Shown here: positions 35,845-45,957 of the stretch, piece by piece | Position numbering within the stretch: the first letter of the stretch is position 1 | How the letters are laid out: each line of letters opens with the position of its first letter | Assembly (NCBI RefSeq): GCF_000633935.1 | Contig: NZ_KK214998.1 | Location: 944,010-1,008,009, forward strand | Direction of reading: 5' to 3' | DNA from: Ectothiorhodospira haloalkaliphila ATCC 51935 | GTDB lineage: Bacteria > Pseudomonadota > Gammaproteobacteria > Ectothiorhodospirales > Ectothiorhodospiraceae | Length of the DNA stretch: 64,000 bases | Program-made: the position numbers and the translations under genes | The notes under the pieces: generated by a model | What the model saw: only the letters and a program-made list of their open reading frames with translations | What the model was told of the DNA's origin: nothing | The model's database searches: none

Positions 35845-36555
35845 ATGTCGCGCAACATCATCATCTCCACGGTCCTGCTGGCCCTGTTCGGCCTGGTGGG
35901 CACCGCCCTGGTGGCCCTCGTCTTCGAGGGCACACGGGAGCGCATCGACGCCAACATCGAGGCGGCCACCCTGGCCAGTCTCAACGAGATCCTGCCGGCG
36001 GACCGCTATGACAATGCCATCCTGGAGGACACCATCAAGCTCTCTGATCCCCTCCTGGGTGGAGACGACCGGCTGGTGTACCGGGCTCGCCGGGAGGGCG
36101 AACCAGTAGCGGCGGTGTTTTCGGTGGTGGCACGGGATGGTTATTCCGGCAATATCCACATTCTGGTGGGCGTAGAGGACGACGGCGATGTGGCCGGCGT
36201 GCGTGTGGTCAGTCACCGGGAAACACCGGGACTTGGGGATGATATCGAGGCGGCGCGTTCCGACTGGATCCTCGACTTTGACGGCCGCTCCCTGGGTGAC
36301 CCGCCCCAGGAGGACTGGGCGGTACGGCGCGATGGCGGTATCTTTGACCAGTTCACCGGTGCCACCGTGACCCCCCGGGCCGTGGTGCGGGCAGTGCGCA
36401 ATACCCTGATCTATTACGAGAACCATCGCGAACAGGTCTTCGAACCCTTGCCGGAGGCGCAACAACCCTCCGACGAAGAAGACGCCGCAATCGGCGACAG
36501 CGCCGACAACGACGAACCACACACTGATGCAGAGCGGGGCGAGATCGATGAGTGA
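35845..36555 (+). CDS. rnfG: Rnf complex subunit G (periplasmic flavoprotein)
   Basis: A 236-residue protein with one N-terminal membrane helix and an FMN-binding domain; [17 protein letters not shown] carries the threonine to which FMN is attached by a phosphoester. [15 protein letters not shown] is also conserved. It overlaps rnfE by eight bases. The acidic C-terminal tail is not conserved. Confidence 0.95.
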   Translation: MSRNIIISTVLLALFGLVGTALVALVFEGTRERIDANIEAATLASLNEILPADRYDNAILEDTIKLSDPLLGGDDRLVYRARREGEPVAAVFSVVARDGYSGNIHILVGVEDDGDVAGVRVVSHRETPGLGDDIEAARSDWILDFDGRSLGDPPQEDWAVRRDGGIFDQFTGATVTPRAVVRAVRNTLIYYENHREQVFEPLPEAQQPSDEEDAAIGDSADNDEPHTDAERGEIDE

Positions 36556-37240
36556 TGTTTCCTATCGCCGGATCATTGCTGATGGCTTCTGGTACAACAA
36601 CCCGGGACTGGTGCAGCTGCTGGGGCTGTGTCCGCTGCTGGCCATTTCCGGCACCGTGGTCAACTCCCTGGGCCTGGGCCTGGCCACCACCCTCACCCTG
36701 ATCGCCTCCAATCTGGCGGTCTCCACCATCCGCAACTGGGTGCGCCCCGAGATCCGCATCCCGGTCTACGTGCTCATCATCGCCTCGGTGGTCACCGCCA
36801 TCGAGCTGTCCATGAACGCCTATTTCCATGAGCTCTATCTGGTGCTCGGGATCTTCATCCCGCTGATCGTCACCAACTGCGCCATCATCGGTCGCGCCGA
36901 GGCCTTCGCCTCCAAGAACACACTGCCACGGGCCTTCGTGGACGGCCTGACCATGGGCCTGGGCTTCACGGCGGTGCTGGTGGCCCTGGGGGGCATGCGC
37001 GAGGCCCTGGGCCACGGCACCCTGTTCGACCAGGCCCACCTGATGTTCGGCGAGGCCGCACGCGGTCTCACCATCACCCTGGTGGAGGACTACCGGGGCT
37101 TTCTGCTGGCCATCCTGCCCCCCGGGGCCTTCATCGGCCTGGGCCTGCTGCTGGCCATGAAGAACTGGATCGACGATCGGCTGGAGCGCCGCCAGGCCCG
37201 GCGGCGCGAGGCGGTCACCCTGAAGGAGGCCGAGGCCTAG
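36548..37240 (+). CDS. rnfE: Rnf complex subunit E
   Basis: A 230-residue membrane protein homologous to RnfA. It starts [20 protein letters not shown] and has [20 protein letters not shown] and [19 protein letters not shown]. The ATG at 36548, within the end of rnfG, was chosen over one seven codons upstream by family fit. Confidence 0.95.
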   Translation: MSDVSYRRIIADGFWYNNPGLVQLLGLCPLLAISGTVVNSLGLGLATTLTLIASNLAVSTIRNWVRPEIRIPVYVLIIASVVTAIELSMNAYFHELYLVLGIFIPLIVTNCAIIGRAEAFASKNTLPRAFVDGLTMGLGFTAVLVALGGMREALGHGTLFDQAHLMFGEAARGLTITLVEDYRGFLLAILPPGAFIGLGLLLAMKNWIDDRLERRQARRREAVTLKEAEA

Positions 37241-37260
37241 GCCTGCCCTGCACACGCCCC

Positions 37261-37893
37261 ATGAACAACCAGAAACGCCGGGAAATCTTCACCCGCTGGC
37301 GTGACGCCAACCCGGAACCCACCACCGAACTGGACTACACCACCCCCTTCGAGCTGCTCATCGCCGTGATCCTCTCGGCGCAGGCCACCGACAAGGGGGT
37401 GAACAAGGCCACCGCCCGGCTGTTCCCGGTGGCCAATACCCCGGAGGCCATCCTGGCACTGGGGCTGGAGGGACTGAAGACCCATATCCGCACCATCGGG
37501 CTTTACAACGCCAAGGCGGAAAACATCCTCAAGACCTGCCGCATCCTGGTGGAACAGCACGGCGGCCAGGTGCCCAGGGAAAGGGCCGCCCTGGAGGCCC
37601 TGCCCGGCGTGGGCCGCAAGACGGCCAACGTGATCCTCAACACCGCCTTCGGCGAGCCCACCATTGCCGTGGATACCCACATCTTCCGGGTGGCCAACCG
37701 TACCGGCCTGGCCCCGGGCAAGACCCCGCTGGCGGTGGAACAGCGACTGCTCAAGGTGGTGCCCGCCGAGTTCCGTCGCGACGCCCATCACTGGCTGATC
37801 CTCCATGGCCGCTACACCTGTTTGGCACGCAGCCCCCGCTGTGGAACCTGCCTCATCGCGGACCTGTGTGATTACAAGGACAAAACCCCCTAA
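37261..37893 (+). CDS. nth: Endonuclease III
   Basis: A 210-residue DNA glycosylase/AP lyase with the helix-hairpin-helix LPGVGRKTANVILN (catalytic lysine), the catalytic Asp in VDTHIFRVANR and the C-terminal [4Fe-4S] motif CLARSPRCGTCLIADLC. It repairs oxidised pyrimidines. Its place after rnfE matches the order in many gammaproteobacteria. Confidence 0.96.
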   Translation: MNNQKRREIFTRWRDANPEPTTELDYTTPFELLIAVILSAQATDKGVNKATARLFPVANTPEAILALGLEGLKTHIRTIGLYNAKAENILKTCRILVEQHGGQVPRERAALEALPGVGRKTANVILNTAFGEPTIAVDTHIFRVANRTGLAPGKTPLAVEQRLLKVVPAEFRRDAHHWLILHGRYTCLARSPRCGTCLIADLCDYKDKTP

Positions 37894-38038
37894 GGGCACA
37901 TTCACCCGCCCGGCGGTCATGTCGACACATGGAGAAGTGCCGTGGTTTGTGCCACACTCCTCGGGTCAGATTTTGGTCAGGACTCTCCAGGATGCGAGAT
38001 TCGAGGGACAGACATAAACGCTCCGCGGCGGCCATGGC

Positions 38039-40333
38039 ATGAGCACCATCGACCCCCGGACGGAACGTACCCGGTTTCTCTACAACGGGTTGACCGCCTC
38101 ACTCCCGATCAGCCTGTTTGCGGGGGTGATACTGGCCTGGGTGCACTGGAGCCTGGTTTCGCCTGCCCTGATCCTGACCTGGCTCGCCCTTCTCGCGGGT
38201 GCCACGGCCCTGCGGGCCAGCCTGCTGTATCGATTCCGACGCGCCGAGCGCCAGGGACGGCAGCAGGGTCGAATCTGGCTGATCCGTTTTCGACGCGGCG
38301 CGCTGGCCATGGGGCTCGCCTGGGCCGCGGGCGCGGCAATCCTCAGCCAGTCCGGCGACACCCAGGCCCAGTTCTTCCTGGCCTTTGCCATGGCCGGCAT
38401 CAGCGCGGGCGTGATGATCGCCCTGGCCACGGACCGCCTCTCCGCTCTGCTGATCATCGGCCCCATGCTGCTCTCCCTGGGGCTCGCCCTGGTATTGCCG
38501 GGAGAGGGGCTATCCCCCATGGCCGGCGCCATCGTCCTGCTGTTCCTGCTCTTCGTGGCCCTCATGACCGGGCGCATTCAGGCGAGCTTCGAGGATAATT
38601 TCCGGCTGCGCCAGCAGGCGGAGTCGCAGCGGGCAGTCATTCGCGACAACGAACTGCGCTGGCGCTTTGCCCTGGAGAGCAGCGGCCAGGGCCTTTGGGA
38701 CTGGGACATGATCAGCGGCCATGTGTATTACGCCCCCCGCTGGGCCCGGATGCTGGGCCATGAGTCCGCGGAACTGGAACCGGTACTGGGCACCCGCGAG
38801 GGACGCATTCACCCGGATGACCGGATGAGCGTGCATGCCCAACTCAACGCTCACCTGCGCGGCGAAACCGCCCTCTACGAAGCGGAATACCGCATGCGCC
38901 ACCGGGAAGGCCACCACGTATGGGTGCACGACCGGGGGCAGGTGATCGAGCGCAATCCCAGCGGCAAGCCCGTCCGCATGATCGGCATCCAGGAGGATAT
39001 CTCCCGTCGCAAACGGGTGGAGCATTCACTGCACGAGGAGCGCCAGTTGTTTGCCACGGGCCCGGTGGCCTTGTTCATCTGGGAAGCTGTGGACACCGGG
39101 CGGGTCCTCTATGCCTCCGAAAATGTCCATGACCTGCTGGGCTACACCCGAATGGAACTGCAGGACCCGCGCTTTAACTATGTCGACCTGATACACCCGG
39201 AAGACATGGGGCGGGTGCTGAACGAACACCACGATCATGCCCGAAGCGGCGTCCGTCAGTTCGAACAATCCTACCGTTTGCGCCACAAGGGCGGGTATTA
39301 CCGCTGGTTCTACGATATCACCCGACCAGAACGGGACGAGGCTGGCCGAATACGCCGCATCCGCGGCTATGTGTTCGACCAGACCCGCCTCAAGGAGATG
39401 GAAACGGCCCTGGCGGACAGTGAGCGAAAGAATCGCGCGCTCCTGGAGGCCATGCCCGACCTGGTGCTTCGGTTCAACAGCGAGGGGCGCTACCTGGACT
39501 GGCACTCGGGCAACACCGCCCTGCTCTATGCGCAGCCGGACCGCTTCATTGGCAAGACCCTCACCCAGGTACTGCCGGAAGAGGCCGCCTGGGCGCTCTT
39601 CGAAGGCATTCATTCCGTGCTGCTCCATGGGCGGATGCGCCGCGTGGAATACAGTCTGGACATCGGCAACGCGACCCACCACTTCGAGGCCCGCCTGGTG
39701 AAACTCAATAACGACGAAGTGGTGGCGGTGGTGCGTGATGTCACCACCCAGAAGCAGGCGGCCGAGCGCATGGGTCAGCTGGCTTACTGCGATGCCCTCA
39801 CACAACTGCCCAACCGCCGCCTGCTGATGGAGAACATTCGCCATGCCATGGCGGCAGGGCAGCGCTCAGGGCAACACGGTGCCCTGTTGTTCCTGGATCT
39901 GGATCACTTCAAGGCCCTGAACGACACCTATGGGCACGCCGTCGGCGACCTCTTGCTTCAACAGGTTGCCGGGCGGTTACGCGAGGCCGTGCGGGAAGCG
40001 GATACGGTGGCCCGCCTCGGCGGGGACGAATTCGTGGTGATGCTGGAAGACCTGGAACTGATCGAGGAAGAGGCCCTGCAACAGGCCCGGCATGTGGGCC
40101 AGAAGATCCTGGATGCCCTGGGTCAGCCCTATGATCTGGAAGGCATGGAGTATCATTGCACCCCCAGCATCGGTATCACCCTGTTCCATGGCCGACGGCT
40201 GGATGTGGAGGAGCTGATGCGCCGGGCGGATCAGGCCATGTATCAGGTGAAGAAAACGGGGCGCAATGGCATGCATGTCTTCCATGCCAGCACCACCCGA
40301 CTACTGCAGTTCCCCACCCAGGACAGGCATTAG
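38039..40333 (+). CDS. Membrane-bound PAS-GGDEF diguanylate cyclase
   Basis: A 764-residue protein. Residues about 15-180 contain five or six hydrophobic segments. Three PAS-type domains follow (about 205-330, 335-455, 460-585), the first with the PAS_3/PAC pattern HPDDRMSVHAQL...IGIQEDISRRK. The GGDEF domain (about 590-755) has VARLGGDEFVV and an I-site (READ) five residues upstream, so it should make cyclic di-GMP and be product-inhibited. No EAL domain is present. The sensed signal is unknown. Confidence 0.9.
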   Translation: MSTIDPRTERTRFLYNGLTASLPISLFAGVILAWVHWSLVSPALILTWLALLAGATALRASLLYRFRRAERQGRQQGRIWLIRFRRGALAMGLAWAAGAAILSQSGDTQAQFFLAFAMAGISAGVMIALATDRLSALLIIGPMLLSLGLALVLPGEGLSPMAGAIVLLFLLFVALMTGRIQASFEDNFRLRQQAESQRAVIRDNELRWRFALESSGQGLWDWDMISGHVYYAPRWARMLGHESAELEPVLGTREGRIHPDDRMSVHAQLNAHLRGETALYEAEYRMRHREGHHVWVHDRGQVIERNPSGKPVRMIGIQEDISRRKRVEHSLHEERQLFATGPVALFIWEAVDTGRVLYASENVHDLLGYTRMELQDPRFNYVDLIHPEDMGRVLNEHHDHARSGVRQFEQSYRLRHKGGYYRWFYDITRPERDEAGRIRRIRGYVFDQTRLKEMETALADSERKNRALLEAMPDLVLRFNSEGRYLDWHSGNTALLYAQPDRFIGKTLTQVLPEEAAWALFEGIHSVLLHGRMRRVEYSLDIGNATHHFEARLVKLNNDEVVAVVRDVTTQKQAAERMGQLAYCDALTQLPNRRLLMENIRHAMAAGQRSGQHGALLFLDLDHFKALNDTYGHAVGDLLLQQVAGRLREAVREADTVARLGGDEFVVMLEDLELIEEEALQQARHVGQKILDALGQPYDLEGMEYHCTPSIGITLFHGRRLDVEELMRRADQAMYQVKKTGRNGMHVFHASTTRLLQFPTQDRH

Positions 40334-40339
40334 CCATGC

Positions 40340-41065
40340 TCAGGTGCGCTTGGCGGCCTCGCACTGCAGGTCCATGATGAAGCGGTTGAGCATCCGCTCT
40401 GCGCTCAGGCTCAGAAAACCGAACTCCAGACCCACCCGGTAGAGGTCATCCCGCCCGGTGTGGCGCTGCGCGTTGCGCAGCACAGCATCGATATCCCGCC
40501 AGCGATGGGGGCCTATCGCCAAGGACTGAACCACCACGGCGCTGCCCACCACCGGCAGCGGTTGCTCGTCGGGCTCCCAGTCCAACCCAATACCCTGGAT
40601 GGACAGGTCTACCGGCCGGCCCGTATGAAGAAACTCCTGACCCGTTTCCTCGTCGCGCTGAGTCCATATCACGCGTGCCTCCATGCTCAGGGGGATGTTC
40701 ATGCGAAAGGCGCCGCGGCGCTGGCGGTAATCCACCTCTTCGGGCCACTGACATACGAGGGCCTGCAGATCTCCATCCTGGATCAACCGCTCCAGAATCA
40801 CCTCAAAATACACCGGCACACCGCGCAGCGAGCCACGTACCCGCAGCGGCATGCCTGGCGCGAGCAGTTTGACCAACTCTTCGTTGTTGGGGGCCTCCAG
40901 GGCCAGCTTGCCGCTTTCCAGGTCGGTTTCCAGCATCTGGGTCACGCCCTGCAGACGCTTTGGTGTGCCCGTGAGGGTGAGCAGGGATCGGCCCTTGATC
41001 AGTTCCCGAAACAGGGAATGCTGACGGCGATGGTTGCGGATCAGGGTGGAGGCGGGATCGGACAT
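40340..41065 (-). CDS. PilZ-domain, YcgR-type cyclic-di-GMP receptor
   Basis: From the ATG at 41065 the protein starts MSDPASTLIRNHRRQHSLFR. The N-terminal half matches the YcgR flagellar-brake-like domain, and the PilZ domain has RQRRGAFRMNIPL (RxxxR) and RPVDLSIQGIGLDW (D/NxSxxG), the cyclic-di-GMP binding motifs. It is convergent with the cyclase gene (six bases apart), so the two form a synthesis and reading pair. A longer upstream frame is not conserved. Confidence 0.88.
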   Translation of the reverse strand: MSDPASTLIRNHRRQHSLFRELIKGRSLLTLTGTPKRLQGVTQMLETDLESGKLALEAPNNEELVKLLAPGMPLRVRGSLRGVPVYFEVILERLIQDGDLQALVCQWPEEVDYRQRRGAFRMNIPLSMEARVIWTQRDEETGQEFLHTGRPVDLSIQGIGLDWEPDEQPLPVVGSAVVVQSLAIGPHRWRDIDAVLRNAQRHTGRDDLYRVGLEFGFLSLSAERMLNRFIMDLQCEAAKRT

Positions 41066-41261
41066 GAAAAATTTGCCTGCTGGCAAAACGAGAGGGGCGA
41101 TCATGATAACATTCGCAACCTGATTCGGCCGCCCTGGACCGACGCGCCACCCTCCCCGTGACAGGAGTCGACCCACAAGGGGCAACCCGCTGGGCCGGGC
41201 ACGTGTCCGCACGGCGATCCAGACCCAGCCAATCGGGCACTTCTCCCGGACATTATCGCCG

Positions 41262-44018
41262 ATGCAACTGTGGCACGAACATTTTCAGCAGATCGTCGAG
41301 GAGGCCTCCGATGCCATCCTGCTGCTGGACACCAACGGCACCATCCGTTACGCGAACCCCGCCGCAGCCCGACTGTTCAGGCAGGCACGGGAGCAACTGG
41401 AAGGGTATGACTTCGGTTTCGTGGTGGTTCCCGACGAACCCACCGAGATCGAGATTCCGCATCGCCAAAAGGGCGTGATCTCCGTGGATGTGCGCACCGT
41501 GCCCATGCAGATGGGCGCGGATAGGGTCTCTGCGGTGTATTTGCGGGATGTGACGGATCGCAAGCGGGCCGAGCAGGCGGCTCGCGAAAAGGATGCCATC
41601 TTCGAGAATCTGCTGCAAAAGGTGCCGGATATCGCCATCCAGGGCTATTGCATGGACGGCAGCGTGTTCTACTGGAACAAGGCCAGCGAAACCATCTACG
41701 GCTACACCGCCCGGGAGGCGTTGCAGAGCAACCTGCTGGACCTGATCATTCCCGACACCATGAAGGCGCAGGCGCGCAAGGCACTGCGGGTGGTCAAGGC
41801 CGGCGGCCCCGCACCAGCCTCAGGCCCGCTCACCCTCAAGCGCAAGGACGGCACCCCGGTGCAGGTTTACTCCGTACACACCACCCTGGAAAGTGGCACG
41901 GATGACCTGCGCCTGTTTTGCATGGATGTGGACCTGACCGAGAAGAATCGCGATCAACTGCGCCTCCAGGAAGCCATCCAGGCCGGCAACATCGGCCTGT
42001 TCGACTGGGATCTCCATACCCAAAAGGTCTTCTACTCGCGGGAGTGGAAGCAGCAACTGGGTCATGAAGACCGGGAGATTGGCAATAGCTACGAGGAGTG
42101 GAGCACTCGCCTGCACCCGGAGGACAGACAAGCCTCCGAGCAACGTGTGCGCGAGTTCCTGGCCAACCCCCGAGGCCGCCTCGTCTACGAGACACGCATG
42201 CGGCACAAGGATGGTTCCTACCGCTGGATTCTCGCGCAGGCCTCGTTGATCCGGGGTGCCGACGGCCTGCCGGCCCGCATGGTGGGTTCCCACCTGGACA
42301 TCACCGAACGTCACGCCACGGAGGAGAGCCTGCAGCGCCTGGCCTTTGCGGTGGATCAAAGCCCGAGCATCGTGGTAATCACCGACACCCAGGGCCATAT
42401 CCAGTACGTCAACCACCAGTTCTGCAACGTCACGGGCTTTAGTCTCAAGGACGTCTCGGGCCTGTCTGCCCAGGATCTGGGCAGCACACATCCGCCTGGG
42501 ATCGAGGACAGCCGAGTGTTTTCCATCCTCTCCGAAGCGGGCCTTTGGGAAGGGCAATTCCGTAACGTCAAGAAAAACGGCGAAGTCTACTGGGAGCAGG
42601 CCTGCATCTATCCCATTCGCAATACTCAGGGGGAAATCACCCATTACATCAAGCTGGCCGAGGACATCACCGACAAGAAGCAGCTCAGTGAACGCCTGGA
42701 TTTCCTGGCCTTTCACGACCCGCTGACCGGCTTGCCCAATCGGGAACTGCTCATAGACCGCCTGACTCAGGCCATGGCCATGGCCCGCCGGGACCGCCAT
42801 GTCCTGGCGGTGGCCTTCCTGGACCTGGATGACTTCAAGGTGATCAACGATTCGCTAGGCCACGAACAAGGCGATGCATTACTGGTCCAGGTGTCGCAGC
42901 GACTGCGCGAGCACCTGCGCGAGGGGGATACGGTGGCCCGGTTCGGCGGTGACGAATTCCTGCTGCTGCTGAGCAACCTTCACAAGGCCCAGGACCTCAT
43001 CCCCGTGGTGGAACACCTGCAGGAAGCCTTCAGTCAGCCCTTCACCCTTGGGGATACCCCGGTGGTCATCAGCTTCAGCATCGGCATGGCCGTGTTCCCC
43101 CACGATAGCGAACGACCGGAGGAATTGATTCGCCATGCCGACGCCGCCATGCATCGAGCCAAGACCCAGGGGCGACGCTCCTACAACTTTTACACCCGGG
43201 AACTGGACGAGCAGCTTCAGGACCGCATGCAACTGGAACAGGCCATGCGCCAGGGTCTGGAGAACCAGGAGTTTTTCCTTTGCTACCAGCCCCGCGTGGA
43301 ACTGAGCACCGGCCGCATCATCAGCCTGGAGGCCCTGGTGCGCTGGAACCATCCGCAGTGGGGCCTGGTATCACCGGGCCGCTTCATCCCCCTGGCCGAG
43401 GAAACCGGCTTCATCCTGGCCCTGGGCCCGGAGGTGCTGCGTCTGGCCTGCCTGCAGATACGACAGTGGGATGAGCAAGGCATGCCCGCCGTGCCGGTGG
43501 CCATCAACCTGTCAGCCCGGGAGTTCCACCAGCCGGACATTCTGGAACGTACCCTCACCATATTGGAGCAGACGGGTGTCGAGCCGGCACGCATCGAGTT
43601 TGAAATCACCGAAAGCGCGGCCATGAGTTCCGTGGAGCGCACCATCGAAACCCTCGCGCTGATGAATGCCCGGGGCTTTCACTTCTCCATCGATGATTTC
43701 GGCACGGCCTACTCCTCGCTGAACTATCTCAAGCGTCTGCCGGTACAGGCCGTCAAGATCGATCAGTCATTCGTACTGGACCTGGAAGACAACCCCGAAC
43801 TGCATCCGGAGGACTCCGCCATCATCCGGGCCATCATCGGCCTGGGGCACACCCTGGGCCTGGAGGTGATAGCCGAAGGTGTGGAAACCCCGGCCCAGCG
43901 GGATTTCCTGATCCGGCACGATTGCCAGGTTGGCCAGGGTTTTCTGTTCAGCCCTGCCGTGCCCGGGGAACAGATCCGGTCGATGATGCTCAAGCAGGTG
44001 GCGCAGCGCCCGAAATAG
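41262..44018 (+). CDS. Multi-PAS GGDEF-EAL cyclic-di-GMP enzyme
   Basis: A 918-residue cytoplasmic protein with about four PAS domains (residues 1-490), a GGDEF domain with VARFGGDEFLL and an I-site REGD, and an EAL domain (about 670-915) with LEALVRWNHP, DDFGTAYSSLNYL and KIDQSFV. Both catalytic centres look intact, so it may make or degrade cyclic di-GMP. Its 3' end overlaps the convergent SulP gene by 29 bases. Confidence 0.9.
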   Translation: MQLWHEHFQQIVEEASDAILLLDTNGTIRYANPAAARLFRQAREQLEGYDFGFVVVPDEPTEIEIPHRQKGVISVDVRTVPMQMGADRVSAVYLRDVTDRKRAEQAAREKDAIFENLLQKVPDIAIQGYCMDGSVFYWNKASETIYGYTAREALQSNLLDLIIPDTMKAQARKALRVVKAGGPAPASGPLTLKRKDGTPVQVYSVHTTLESGTDDLRLFCMDVDLTEKNRDQLRLQEAIQAGNIGLFDWDLHTQKVFYSREWKQQLGHEDREIGNSYEEWSTRLHPEDRQASEQRVREFLANPRGRLVYETRMRHKDGSYRWILAQASLIRGADGLPARMVGSHLDITERHATEESLQRLAFAVDQSPSIVVITDTQGHIQYVNHQFCNVTGFSLKDVSGLSAQDLGSTHPPGIEDSRVFSILSEAGLWEGQFRNVKKNGEVYWEQACIYPIRNTQGEITHYIKLAEDITDKKQLSERLDFLAFHDPLTGLPNRELLIDRLTQAMAMARRDRHVLAVAFLDLDDFKVINDSLGHEQGDALLVQVSQRLREHLREGDTVARFGGDEFLLLLSNLHKAQDLIPVVEHLQEAFSQPFTLGDTPVVISFSIGMAVFPHDSERPEELIRHADAAMHRAKTQGRRSYNFYTRELDEQLQDRMQLEQAMRQGLENQEFFLCYQPRVELSTGRIISLEALVRWNHPQWGLVSPGRFIPLAEETGFILALGPEVLRLACLQIRQWDEQGMPAVPVAINLSAREFHQPDILERTLTILEQTGVEPARIEFEITESAAMSSVERTIETLALMNARGFHFSIDDFGTAYSSLNYLKRLPVQAVKIDQSFVLDLEDNPELHPEDSAIIRAIIGLGHTLGLEVIAEGVETPAQRDFLIRHDCQVGQGFLFSPAVPGEQIRSMMLKQVAQRPK

Positions 44019-45723
44019 GCTGTGGCCCAGGGCCTTGTTCATCCGGGCCGGATGACCCACCCCCGTTGATCGCCGCCAATGCCTTCTCCAGGGCCTGCTT
44101 GCGTTCATCCACCCAGCCGTCGGCCCCCACCAGTTCACCGAAGCCCAGCTTTTCCAGACGCTCCCTCGGCTGCCCCCGGGCACCCGCCACGAAGAGGGGC
44201 ACGTCGCGGTTCAACAGCCCCCTCAGGGCCGCATCCAGGGCCACCGAAGTGGTCACCCCCAGGTGGGGCACACGACTCAGATCCACCACCACGGCCTGGG
44301 CCGCCTCCAGCTTGTGCTGCTGTCCCCGGATGGAGGCCGCGGCCCCGAATACCAGCGGTCCGCTCAGGTGCAGCATCTTCACCCGCCCGCTCCCCAGGGC
44401 AAGCAGGGCACGCTCCTCGGTGGTGATGTCGCTGTCACTGGCATCATCGTCCCCCTCGCGGCTGGGTGGCAGGGTGCACACCCATTCCGACTGCACATCC
44501 GCCAGGCGGCGGATGGTGAGGATATTGGCCACGAACAGGCCGATGGCCACCGCCATGATCAGGTCCACGAACACGGTGACACCGATCACCCCATAGAGGA
44601 TGAAGGCCCCCTTGAGGGAGACACGGTGGGCCCGGCGCAGGAAACGCCAGTCGATGATGTCCACGCCCACCTTGACGGCAATCCCCGCCAGCACCGCCAG
44701 CGGGATGCTGGCGGTCAGGTCCGCGGCCCAGATCACCACCACCGCCAGCAAGGCCGCCCGCACCAACCCCGACAAGGCGGTGCGGCCGCCCGATTGGATA
44801 TTCACCACCGTGCCCATGGTGGCACCGGCACCCGGCAGACCGCCGAACAGGCCGGAGGCCATGTTGCCCAGGCCCTGGCCCACCAACTCCTTGTCCGAGT
44901 TGCTGTTCTTGCGGGTGAGGTTGGAGGCGATCACCGAGGTCAGCAGGGCATCCACCGAACCCAGCAGTGCCAGCACCAGGGCATCCACCACGATGATCTG
45001 CCACTGGGCAGCGCTGAACACCGGCAACTGCAGTTGCGGCAGCCCCGTGGGGATCTCGCCGATCACCCGCAGGTCCTGGTTGCCCAGCCAATAAACCGCC
45101 ACGGCCGTGCCCACCACCAGGGCCACCAGCGGCGCCGGGAGGAAGCGCTTGATCCGGGCCGGCATGAGAAACAGCACCGCCAGAGTCAATCCCGCCAGCA
45201 GCAACTCCCAGGGGTCGATGGCCCGCACCAGTTCCGGCAACGCGCTGAGGCTGCCGAGCACGCCGCCCTCCGGGGTGGCATGACCCAGCAACCCAGGAAA
45301 CTGCAAGATGATCAATATGATGCCGATGCCGGACATGAATCCGGAAACCACCGTATAGGGCATCATGGTCACGTAACGCCCCAGACGCATGGCACCAAAG
45401 GCGATCTGAAACACCCCAGTGAGCATGACCACCGTGAAGGCCATGGCCAGCCCCTGTTCCGGATCGGCGGCAATCAGCGAGGCGATCACGGCGGTAAAGA
45501 CCACCGTCATGGGCCCGGTGGGCTCGGAGATCAGGGTGGGCGTACCACCGAACAGGGCGGCGAACAGGCCGATGAGGACGGCACCATAGAGCCCCGCCTC
45601 GGCGCCGGCGCCGGAGGCAACACCAAAGGCCAGCGCCATGGGCAGTGCCACCACCGCCGCCGTCACACCGCCAAACAGATCGCCACGCAGATTATTGAGG
45701 CGGATCTCGTTGAATAATTGCAT
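43990..45723 (-). CDS. SulP-family anion transporter with STAS domain, likely bicarbonate uptake
   Basis: A 577-residue protein starting MQLFNEIRLNNLRGDLFGGV, with about ten hydrophobic segments (FGVASGAGAEAGLYGAVLIG, ISEPTGPMTVVFT, GLPGAGATMGTVVNIQSGGR) and a C-terminal STAS domain (LSGPLVFGAA, DLSRVPHLGVTTSVAL). The ATG at 45723 was chosen over a longer frame reaching into the inverted repeat; GGAG precedes it. Being divergent from the carboxysome operon suggests inorganic-carbon transport, as for BicA and other SulP proteins near carboxysomes; sulfate uptake is not excluded. Confidence 0.85.
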   Translation of the reverse strand: MQLFNEIRLNNLRGDLFGGVTAAVVALPMALAFGVASGAGAEAGLYGAVLIGLFAALFGGTPTLISEPTGPMTVVFTAVIASLIAADPEQGLAMAFTVVMLTGVFQIAFGAMRLGRYVTMMPYTVVSGFMSGIGIILIILQFPGLLGHATPEGGVLGSLSALPELVRAIDPWELLLAGLTLAVLFLMPARIKRFLPAPLVALVVGTAVAVYWLGNQDLRVIGEIPTGLPQLQLPVFSAAQWQIIVVDALVLALLGSVDALLTSVIASNLTRKNSNSDKELVGQGLGNMASGLFGGLPGAGATMGTVVNIQSGGRTALSGLVRAALLAVVVIWAADLTASIPLAVLAGIAVKVGVDIIDWRFLRRAHRVSLKGAFILYGVIGVTVFVDLIMAVAIGLFVANILTIRRLADVQSEWVCTLPPSREGDDDASDSDITTEERALLALGSGRVKMLHLSGPLVFGAAASIRGQQHKLEAAQAVVVDLSRVPHLGVTTSVALDAALRGLLNRDVPLFVAGARGQPRERLEKLGFGELVGADGWVDERKQALEKALAAINGGGSSGPDEQGPGPQPISGAAPPA

Positions 45724-45801
45724 CGCAGACTCCGCGTCGGGGACGGGTATCATTATCGACGCGCAATGACCGTGGCAATAATCGAAGTTTCCTAGGGAGG
45801 G

Positions 45802-45844
45802 CATCGACTGGCGTCTATAGGTTATCTATAGACGCCAGTCGATG
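45802..45844. promoter_or_regulatory. Perfect 19-bp inverted repeat in the SulP-cbbL divergent region
   Basis: CATCGACTGGCGTCTATAG (45802-45820) is followed by GTTAT and then its exact complement (45826-45844). No T-run follows on either strand, so it is not an ordinary terminator. Its position between the divergent starts suggests an operator or a strong RNA hairpin on both transcripts. The inner CTATAG-GTTAT-CTATAG part could suit a dimeric regulator. Confidence 0.7.
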
Positions 45845-45957
45845 GATACGATCGAAACAAATGATTTATTTCAATCCCCCCGCTTGGTGTAGCTTCTTGT
45901 GGAAAACGTATCTCCCGCCCTGCACGGCGGACAGGGCACACACCACAGGAGCCGACC

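Noticed and set aside
45845-45957. CbbR binding site (TNA-N7-TNA) near cbbL
   Set aside because: TGATTTATTTCA is a weak dyad with N6 spacing; no convincing match to the CbbR consensus could be shown by eye.
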